The position numbers and the translations under genes were made by a program. Shown in pieces: positions 56,217 through 64,000 of a DNA stretch of 64,000 bases. Source of the DNA: Zarea fungicola (Eukaryota > Ascomycota > Sordariomycetes > Hypocreales > Cordycipitaceae); assembly GCA_900169235.1 (NCBI GenBank), contig FWCC01000159.1, positions 1 through 64,000 of the forward strand, in the 5' to 3' direction. The stretch's first letter is position 1. The number at the start of each line of letters is the position of its first letter. Below the pieces are notes generated by a model, which made no database searches, was not told the DNA's origin, and saw nothing but the letters and a program-made list of their open reading frames with translations.

Positions 56217-57460
56217 GTAACCAATTCGGTGGGTGATGCCGGCAAGGCAGCCACACGAGCCAAGTTACGAGGTGGTTGCGAGTATGAGCTATGCAAGTAG
56301 TGGCGGCAGCCACGTTGTAAGGAGTCAGATTAATTCCAACCACCTCACCACCCACGCGCACCTGCCCACTCGTGAAGATGGGTACTTGTTTGTATTGCCT
56401 TTGCGAAAGGGAAAATTCATACAGTTGTATAAGTCATCTATGCGAAAATTAGGCATAAAGCGTGGTGTGTGGTTGGCGTGTCAGCCCTAAAGTAGGCTAA
56501 AACATCGGACAGTTGCTTCGTGCACAAGCTTTCACCAACGAATAATGTTCACATCTGTCAGTGTGCGCCTCGACTTGTCGAGCCAGATGTAACCAGATCC
56601 GAAGACAGCATAGTCTGTTGGGATGGCAGCGAAATTCATGGCAACGTCGATGGAAAACTGCAGCCTCTACTTCGGTCTGTTTCCTGTCTGATGGACCACA
56701 CTGTGACGAATTCTGTCATAGACAGCAAGACACAGATCCGATACGATGTCCGCGGAAATACAGAATCCGATCGATCCACATTCAACATGTAATAAACGAA
56801 GCGGATAAAATTTTGAAAGGCAGTCTGGGAATAACCCACCTTGTATACTCCTTTTTATTCCAAATTGTTCTTGGTGCGTCACGTCAACCGCAACAGCACT
56901 CATCAAGATTTGAGTTTCCCATGCGGGACTTTCCACAATAAACTAGGGATAAGCAATTCCAAATTAGCGGACACACCGCAGTACAGCACTTCACTGATCA
57001 GCATCCGGCAGCTACCTAATTCAGTGGCTGACAGGTGAATTTCGGCCCTCCACCCTTAAAGTTGAGATGCGTCTAGAACGGGCCGGCCGCATGGGAACAC
57101 AACGGGCCAAGATGATGGTGGTATCTCTCTGCGAATGGCAGCATCCAAAGTGTGGTAGTGGCGCAACTCCACCAAAGACTTTGACCTGTTAGAGTTTGGC
57201 CATGTCAGTCCAGGCCACTTACAAGGCTAGAATTACAAATATCGGCAATCAAGCTGAACTGCCCAATGCATCACAAACTAGAAGCAGGCGTTTGCATTTG
57301 GCATCACTTTAATTAGAGGCGGCGAGCTGAATAAATAGCACGCGCTCCCCCGTACGTTTAGGATGGGCGGCATCATCATAGCTTGCAGACCATCATCAAA
57401 CCGCTCAACTAGCCAAAGCTTCTAGTCAAAGAAATTTTCTTGCACGTTTGACTTGAAGCC
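56217..57460. other. Intergenic, possible minus-strand coding remnant
   Basis: About 1.2 kb. On the minus strand, 56665 down to 56532 reads as a protein-like stretch (QFSIDVAMNFAAI, YAVFGSGYIWLDK) ending in a TGA. I could not join it to an exon upstream without stops, so it is only noted. The right end is the promoter of the catalase-like gene. Confidence 0.35.
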
Positions 57461-58455
57461 ATGCCTCTTCCTTCTGATCAAGCCGCCGTCGCGACTGGCC
57501 AGCAGCTGCTGGACACTATTAAGGGAATATTTGGACCTCATCCTGGTTTCAGGCCTGGTATGTGAACCCTTCTTCCCCAACCCGCCGCCAGCAGCTAGCC
57601 ACTAATACGGTTAATGTTGTCATAGTGCACGCCAAAGGCGTCTTGCTGCAGGGAACCTTTTCGCCTACAGCGGAGGCTGGCACGCTCTCAACTGCACCTC
57701 ACTTCCATCGCCAGTCTACCCCAGTTTTTGCCAGATTCTCCAGCTTTACTGGCCTTCCTGAGATACCCGACAATGACCCTCACGCCAACCCCCGTGGCTT
57801 CGCCTTGCGATTCATGCTGGAGGAGTCGCCACGCCGCGTCCATACCGACATTGTCACCCACTCCACGCCATTCTTCCCAGCCAAGGACGGCAAAGATGCC
57901 GTGGGTTTCTTCTCTTCGCTTGCCAACGGCACAGTCGCCGACTTTGTCGCCTCTCACCCCGCCGCCAAGGCCTTTGTTGAAGCGCCAAAGCCCGCGCCAG
58001 TGAGCTTTGCCACCGAGAAGTTCTACGGCGTCAACGCCTTCAAGCTGGTCAACAAGGACGGCAAGGAAACTTTTATTCGCTATCGCATCGTTCCCAGAGC
58101 AGGCGAGGCGCATGTGGACGACGCCGAGCTCAAAACCCTCGGTGTCAATTACGCATTCGACTCTGTCCCGGAGCTTGTAGAGAAGGGCCCCATTGAGTTT
58201 GACATTGTCGTCCAGGTCGCCGACCCCAGCGATGTCACTGACGACTGCACTGTTCAGTGGCCAGAGGATCGCAAGCTGGTCACGCTGGGCACCGTCTCGC
58301 TCAGCTCTGTGACGCCGGGAAATCCGGCCGAGCAGAAGAAGATTATTTTTGACCCGGTTCCACGGGTTGAGGGCATTGAGCCATCTGCCGACCCGCTCAT
58401 TGACATTCGCGCCGCCATTTATTTGACGAGCGGTAAAGAGCGCCGTGCAGCTTAA
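57461..58455 (+). CDS. Catalase-related peroxidase (SrpA-type mini-catalase)
   Basis: Small heme catalase-fold protein, 308 aa, two exons 57461-57557 and 57626-58455 (GTATGT..CATAG). The first exon (PSDQAAVATGQQLLDTIKGIFG..HPGFRP) completes the family N-terminus. The distal His lies in VHAKGVLLQGTF just after the intron; the Asn-containing NPRGFALRF and the phenylalanine-rich region TPFFPAKDGK follow. The C-terminus IEPSADPLIDIRAAIYLTSG carries an Arg-x3-Tyr, the proximal heme ligand in catalases. It lacks the C-terminal helical domain of full catalases, as in the SrpA group (about 310 aa). Activity is usually peroxide-dependent oxidation of organic substrates. No signal peptide. Confidence 0.93.
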
Positions 58456-59071
58456 GCTGCTGGGCTGTGACAAGGGGATTGTGCTTGGAAATTGTAGTCA
58501 TGCTCATGATTCTAAAAGATTGTCTGGCCATGTTAGTGTATTTAGTTTCATTCAATTAAATGATTAAGCACTATGATATATTACTTGATGATGTGTGTTC
58601 CATCATATTCTTCTGCAAAGGGCAGGCCTCTTCTGTAGGCACCTGCGGTATCGTTCCAGAGGTGGTGAGCCCCGAGGCAATGTTCAAATCGTGAGCCAGC
58701 CTCGATTGAACACAGACAGCCATTCTCACTAGATGAATATTCAAGTAATACGCAAAGACAAGGCAGCTAATACTTCGCTTCTCGGCAAGGCCATTCCGTG
58801 ACAACCGATTAAGAACTGGTCATCAGTTGCACCTGGGAGATACCCCAGATCAAAAGTTGACAGCGATTTGGCCCATACTCCATTTTCGGTCAGGGTGTAG
58901 CAGAAAACTCGTCTGCGCATTTATATATCTACTTGCTATTACATATCTTGCAACAAAAGAACAAAAATATTGAAATCTGCCCGAGTATTCCGAGTAAAGC
59001 ACCACCGTCCGGTGAAGATTAAACCGATCAAAAAACTGACACTCGCTCATGTGTGACAGCCAGGCTCGGCT
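58456..59071. other. Convergent intergenic, no gene seen
   Basis: About 615 bases between the catalase-like and dehydrogenase stops. No feature seen. Confidence 0.5.
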
Positions 59072-60208
59072 TCATTCAACCACCAACACTCCGCGGTATC
59101 TCATATTGCCGTCGCGCAATGTCTGCAAGGCCGTGGTTACTCCACTAGATGACAGGGGAAATTTTTGAATCTGGGGTTTGATACCGTGCTTCGCCGCAAA
59201 ATCGAACATGGCCCTGGTGCTATCAATTCCTGCCGAATTTGAGCCAATAACACGGAGCCTTCCAAGAAGCATGTCAAGTGGCGAAAGTGGTAAAGTCTCT
59301 GTGCTGACAGTCAGTGGGAAGACCTGGGCACCGGGGGCCAAGGTTGGGAGGTAGCTTAAAAGAAAGTCAGCCGGATGAAGTTACCAGAGGATGATGCGAT
59401 AGTTATAGCTAGCACTTACATGGACAATTGGGGCAGCGCATTCGCAGTCAGTAAGAGCGCATCGAGCTTGGCGACTGCCTCAAACTTTGTCACGCCGCTT
59501 GTGACATGGACCTCGGTTGCTCCAAACTTGATTGCATCTTGGGTTTTGGATTCCGTGGATGTGAAAACCACCGCCTCGAGTCCAAGTTTGGCGGCGAACT
59601 GGATGGCCAAATGGCCAAGCCCGCCAACACCGATGATGCCTACACGGTCGCCGGGCTTCAGGCCGGAGGCATACAATGGATCCCACACGGTAGCGCCTCC
59701 GCACAGCAGGGGGCCAGCGTGCTCAGAAGCGATCTCGTCGGGAATTTTGAAGAGAGCAGACACGTCCCAGGCAACTGCAGTGCCAAAACCGCCCTGGTCC
59801 GGATTCGAGTTTCCGAAGCACTGGTAGTCATCGCATAGCGTCTGTCGGCCTAGGTTTATTTTCGTGAGCACACTAGGCGCGACATTTTTGTATAAATCAT
59901 GGTTGGGTGTTGTTACCTGTCACGCAGGCCTTGCAGTGGCCGCAGAATTTATTGTACCAGCCCATCCCGACTCGATCGCCCACTTTGAAATCGGACAGGC
60001 TGTGAACAGAGGATCCAACCTCGGTAATGATGCCAACAGATTCGTGTCCGAGACCCTTGTCGCCATGGCGGTAGAGCCCGTCTGTACCACAGACTCCGCA
60101 GTGTGATATCTTCACGAGCGCCTCCGTCGGGCCGGCCTCGCGGTGGCCGGTTGACTCGACAATATCTCCGTTCTTCGAGCCCTTGAATACTTTGAAGTCA
60201 ACACCCAT
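59072..60208 (-). CDS. Zinc-dependent alcohol dehydrogenase (MDR, cinnamyl/polyol-type)
   Basis: NAD(P)-dependent alcohol/aldehyde oxidoreductase, 334 aa, three exons 60208-59917, 59849-59420, 59354-59072 (GTAACA..CCTAG; GTAAGT..TTAAG); phases agree. Catalytic zinc ligands lie in CGVCGTD and GLGHESVG; structural-zinc cysteines in CGHCKAC and, after intron 1, LC in RQTLCDDYQC. The Rossmann loop is GVGGLGHLAIQFA, followed by the family DALLLTANALPQL. The alcohol pocket differs from classical ADH1, resembling the cinnamyl alcohol dehydrogenase group. It runs convergent to the mini-catalase and divergent from no close gene; the Zn2Cys6 gene is upstream on the same strand with a 675-base gap. Substrate not known. 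Confidence 0.93.
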
Positions 60209-60882
60209 TATGACGGATTTATATAGTAAAATCAGGGTAATTCTGAGATGCTAGGGTTCTCTGCTCCAAGTACTGAGTAGTAGCTTGGTTTATTTACTTG
60301 TTCGAATGGAGAGATCCTGCCATCATTTATACATCTTGATGGTTTAGACCTTGTCTTGGAAAGAACCAAATCGAAGTAAGAAGTATTACATATGTCGACT
60401 TGTCGCGTTTAAATCAGATCGTAATAACCAAGTTCCTCCACTTTAGACCGCACTGATCCATTTCTGAGCGCATCTCTGATATCTGCCACACATTGATCGC
60501 GTCTCGGGTGTGTCGGGTGGAGGTGGTATTCCACACAAGCCCGCAGGTAGACGTTACAACCCCACACATGCCCGCAGCATACGTACTAATGCACCTGCTC
60601 GTATGTTTAATAATCATCGGAGCGCTGACGGGGATAACATTCCGACTGGATCAATTCCGTCCGAGCTGACCTTTATCAATCATGGGTGGTTTCAATTCCT
60701 CGCTCGACTTGTCGTCTAGCAGCTAGAAGAGTCCTAGCAAAATGGCACCATGTCACTACACACTACCGAAGAGTATTACAAATACCGAAAAAAGACTTGG
60801 AATCAATGGTAAAATATTTAGAATGCATTTGGAACCGCTTTGTAATCTTCCAGAAACAATTCACCCAGTCATTATTTGCGCC
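60209..60882. other. Promoter and 3' region, no gene seen
   Basis: About 675 bases upstream of the dehydrogenase start and downstream of the regulator stop, both minus strand. No feature seen. Confidence 0.5.
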
Positions 60883-61974
60883 TCATTCCTCCCGACGCTG
60901 ATTTTGAAGCAACGTACCGCAGTCTAATCCACTGCACCCTGCAAAAACAAGCCTCTCGAAGCTGTCAAGTTCTCGTATCGCCGGTTTGGCTATCAAAACG
61001 GTTCTGAAATCTTCATAGGTCGTAAGCTGATCAAGGTCCGAATACTGCAAGTAGATTTCCCGAGATGACCAGGATCCAATCATTGTAGACATTGGCAGCA
61101 TTTTAATCGCCCTCGTCTCTGTACATATGCCGCTCCTAAATGTGCCATAAAGCGTGTAGAGCTTGAAGGCAACGACGACGGTTCGGCGGATGCTTTCCAT
61201 GAGAACCCAGACTTCCCAACTCGGGCGCAAAGAGGAAAGCTCCGTATTCATCCGCTGGAGAAGCCGCAAGCCATAGGATCTAATTAGATATTCCTGTCGT
61301 TCTGCTGTAACCCTCTCTTCTAGGCCGCCATGAAAGAAACGTATGATTTGATAAAGCACTGCTGCCTGCAGCTTGGCCAGGTCCTCGAGCAGCGTGCTGG
61401 TCGGAGTCAAGACAAGCCACTCCGAGATCTCTGTATCCATTATTTTGAACATCATTTCCTGGAGACCCTCGCGCGCTGAGGTGACTGCGCTGCACATGGC
61501 AAAGGCAGTCCGTAGCGGGGGAGATGTTACGGCAGAAAATAATCCCTTGTGTATGAACATTGTGCCAGATTGACTCGCAAACGCACGCGGACAGCTGCGG
61601 ATCTCCTCAAAGACCCAGTGAACATCTACCGTGCATCCGGATACGGGCTCTAGACCTCCCCGTAGCCGAAGTGCCCTTGAGGGCCTTGCGGGACGCAATT
61701 CGGCTCGTCGCCTGACAAGCCAGTCACGGCGCGGCTGGTGCAGCAGCTCAAACCCAGCAGATCGCTCCCCGGACAAGCCCACTACTTTCCCTGCAGACGA
61801 TTGAACGTCTGCTGCAACTGAAAACGTGGCTGCGGATCCCTCTGGCATATGCGGGGGGTAAACATAGTGGCAAGACTTTCTGTTCCGTTGGCATCGGCTG
61901 CAGATTGGGTATGTAAGGTCGCATTTTCGGCGCCCTCGGAAGCACCCGTCGCATGACTGCCGGCGAATGGACAT
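60883..61974 (-). CDS. Zn2Cys6 transcription factor, short (363 aa)
   Basis: Single-exon regulator from ATG at 61974. The frame is open for 44 further codons upstream but only with a GTG, and the zinc cluster begins right at MSIRRQSCDGC, as in relatives. The cluster is CDGCFRGRRKC / CSRCQRNRKSC. The rest has short helical stretches (LQAAVLYQIIRFFHGG, RSYGLRLLQRMNTEL, YEDFRTVLIAKPAI) seen in a group of short regulators common next to metabolic clusters. Final residues FERLVFAGCSGLDCGTLL end normally. It lies at the right of the MDR reductase, mini-catalase and alcohol dehydrogenase, so it is a candidate local regulator; that is inference from position only. Confidence 0.87.
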   Translation of the reverse strand: MSIRRQSCDGCFRGRRKCDLTYPICSRCQRNRKSCHYVYPPHMPEGSAATFSVAADVQSSAGKVVGLSGERSAGFELLHQPRRDWLVRRRAELRPARPSRALRLRGGLEPVSGCTVDVHWVFEEIRSCPRAFASQSGTMFIHKGLFSAVTSPPLRTAFAMCSAVTSAREGLQEMMFKIMDTEISEWLVLTPTSTLLEDLAKLQAAVLYQIIRFFHGGLEERVTAERQEYLIRSYGLRLLQRMNTELSSLRPSWEVWVLMESIRRTVVVAFKLYTLYGTFRSGICTETRAIKMLPMSTMIGSWSSREIYLQYSDLDQLTTYEDFRTVLIAKPAIRELDSFERLVFAGCSGLDCGTLLQNQRREE

Positions 61975-63864
61975 GATGGATTGCTTTGCAGGCTCGGCCA
62001 CATATACGAGAGTGATCAATTGATCGACGAAGAGCGTACGTGTAAGTTTGGATAGCAGCTGATGTTCAAGACCATCTAAAATTTGTTGATAAGAAAGTCC
62101 TGGCACGAAATAAGCGCTGTTGGGTTGATTTGTCAGCTCTCAAAGTTGCAGCACTTCCGTTGCACCAAAAAATAACAAGTGACCGGGCATTGGTCAAACT
62201 GTCGTTCGGGAAATCATGACAGCCTTTTCAAGCCGCTTGTACTTGTTGGACATTGGACAATAGCGGCATCCTATCATCTGTAGTAAATTTAACTTGCAGA
62301 TGCTTCGCTCTACTTAATTTTAGCCGGGTTAAGCTGTAAGAACTTGTTCGACAGGACACTAATACAAGAGCAATTCCAGTTTCTAGAGATGCAGACCTAG
62401 CTACGCCAAGGTATCCCTGTAGTTGTGTAGTTTGCTGTAGCGGCTACCAAAATACGCTATAACTAGCTGCATCGACGCCCCAGTAAGTAGCATATCTGGC
62501 CCATTCAGTAACTAAATTTATAACGTCACGCAACGCCACGACAGGAATACTGAAGGAGATACTCCACACACTGAGGGCGATAGCGATGGCCGATCCGTGG
62601 CTGGAGTCCAAATTCAATTGCGGCTAGATGTTGTTGTCGCAGCAGCATTAGCCTCAGCTGGTTTAGCTAGTTTGTAGGTAAGATAGAGCTTGAAGTGTGA
62701 GACCCTGCAGAAAGCATTTTAAAAGACAGATTGGCTAACTAACTAACAGATGCAGATGGCCCAACTTTACCCAGTACTGCTGATGTGGCATATCTGCCGC
62801 GATACAATCAGGAATCGGCAGTTGAGGCCTGCAGGTACGCAGTTTAGTGTTGCCAAGATGCAGGGGTATTGGCCGGCCCCTGCATAAGCTTGCTCCGCAG
62901 CTCGGCGAGTTAGTTGCACTCTCATAGCGCCGTTATTACTGGCCATGGCTAGCATATTTTAGAATAACCTGCCTTTCCTCGTTGACTGGAGTGAGGTACC
63001 TTTCGATGAAGTTGGCCAGATTGGATCAGTAACGTTGCTGCTATCAAGATAGGGGGGTGGAGGCTTGGCTGTAAATATTGTCGCTGCTGACATCCAACTT
63101 GAGATAGTTGGCCGTCCCACCGATCCCGGCTTGGTCGGCTACACCGAGGACCAACTATTGAGAATGTATAGTTGAACATATATTAGACTCTGGGGTATCC
63201 CGGCTATAGTTACGCATTGACATGTAATTTCTTGTTTCTTAGTTGCTTCTGCTTTTAGGTGCCCTGCAGAGTGGCTTACCTAGTGTGCCCTGGTCCGTGA
63301 CAGAGCAAAGAGCCGTCGGAACTTAATCGAATAACTAGCTCGAGGCCCGCACAGCAACAAAAATCAACCAGGAAGGAGGACGGTACACTGGCAGGATGGT
63401 AACCTTGACACGCAGGACGTGGACGAATGACAAGCTCTGGCCGTTCCCACGTGTAATTGCTTTCAGTAATTGAAATCTTTAAATATGAAGTGTGACAGCA
63501 ACTGAGATTTTAAAAAACAACGGATGTAAATATTAATAAGCAATAGTTCGATAAGTCACCACCTTGTGCTACGACAGGTCAGAACCGTATAATCCCAAAA
63601 CCAGGGATTTTCGGCATTGCCTGACAGACCCATAAATACTAGCTGTAATTCGACACAATGGCAGGTTTTTTTAATTGCGTTCGCCATAAGGAAAGTCTGT
63701 AAACGTGTACTGTTGCTCTATAAAGCTAAGTATTGAATTCTATGTACAAGTTCTCAATGTTATATACTTTGATGCTCTACACATCAACAAACAGCTATTT
63801 ACAAGTGTAACTAATATATCTACCAAGAAGTTGCTAATTGCTAGACGGCATCCAGAGTAGCCAA
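61975..63864. other. Intergenic, AT-rich, no gene seen
   Basis: About 1.9 kb. Short motifs such as gtagcggctac near 62435 and taactaactaac near 62733 suggest repeat debris. No coding signal of any length. Confidence 0.5.
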
Positions 63865-64000
63865 TTAAATGTCAAAACTCATGCCATGGATAACGGTACC
63901 GTCATTGTCGTGTCCACCAAAGGCAGTCCAAAGATCAAGGCACATATCGATGGAATTGTCGCTGCTCAGGTTGCGATCAGCCACGACACCAGTACGAGAG
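63865..64000 (-). CDS. C-terminus of an unrecognised protein, 5' part outside window
   Basis: Minus-strand frame from the window edge to TAA at 63865, 44 codons. It reads RTGVVADRNLSSDNS, MCLDLWTAFGGHDNDGTV and a final HGMSFDI. The composition (Asp, Gly, Ser, aromatic) looks like the end of a secreted beta-rich protein, but no family is recognised. It is too short for a standard open-frame scan. Coding is inferred from the clean frame in an otherwise AT-rich region and from balanced codon use. Confidence 0.6.
   Translation of the reverse strand, partial: SRTGVVADRNLSSDNSIDMCLDLWTAFGGHDNDGTVIHGMSFDI

Noticed and set aside
60217..60225. TATATAAAT just upstream of the dehydrogenase
   Set aside because: It lies only about 10 bases from the ATG, too close to act as a TATA box for that start.

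Overview
The window looks like nuclear DNA of a filamentous ascomycete (Pezizomycotina, probably Sordariomycetes; genus not decidable by eye). Signs: 48-76 bp introns with GT..AG ends and CTAAC/CTGAC branch sites, six Zn2Cys6 regulators, a highly reducing polyketide synthase, an NLR-like hydrolase-TPR protein, and nuclear genes for mitochondrial proteins. Gene models were spliced by hand from reading frames and splice signals; family names rest on motifs read by eye, with no database search.

Layout. 1-15.6 kb is accessory: the 3' two thirds of a KS-AT-DH-MT-ER-KR-ACP polyketide synthase cut by the window start, a cysteine-rich secreted protein, an alpha/beta-hydrolase fused to TPR repeats (interrupted by an 82-base N run), a broken serine beta-lactamase-like gene and a broken ABC-F ATPase gene. 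15.9-20 kb is core-like: cytochrome c oxidase subunit 4, an ankyrin-type protein whose 3' end is duplicated, and a DUF4604-type nuclear protein. 20.3-30 kb carries a Zn2Cys6 regulator divergent from a DHA1 drug-type transporter, a shortened Zn2Cys6 gene and a six-exon Zn2Cys6 gene. 32-39 kb has a Golgi GT15 mannosyltransferase, mitochondrial ribosomal protein uL15 and a secreted GH18 chitinase. 39.5-53 kb has two more Zn2Cys6 regulators, a SET-domain protein with a signal-like N-terminus, a small GFA-type zinc protein found only by splicing, a GH5 glycosidase without signal peptide and a secreted heme-thiolate peroxygenase. 55-62 kb groups three redox enzymes (MDR alkenal-type reductase, SrpA-type mini-catalase, zinc alcohol dehydrogenase) and a Zn2Cys6 regulator, which could be a detoxification or catabolic cluster. 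The last 136 bases hold the C-terminus of a minus-strand gene.

No tRNA, rRNA, CRISPR array or intact transposon was recognised. The strongest candidates for follow-up are the hydrolase-TPR protein lacking an NB-ARC domain, the polyketide synthase with a degenerate enoylreductase and an unclear KS exon, and the redox/regulator group at the right end. None is claimed as a proven new system.
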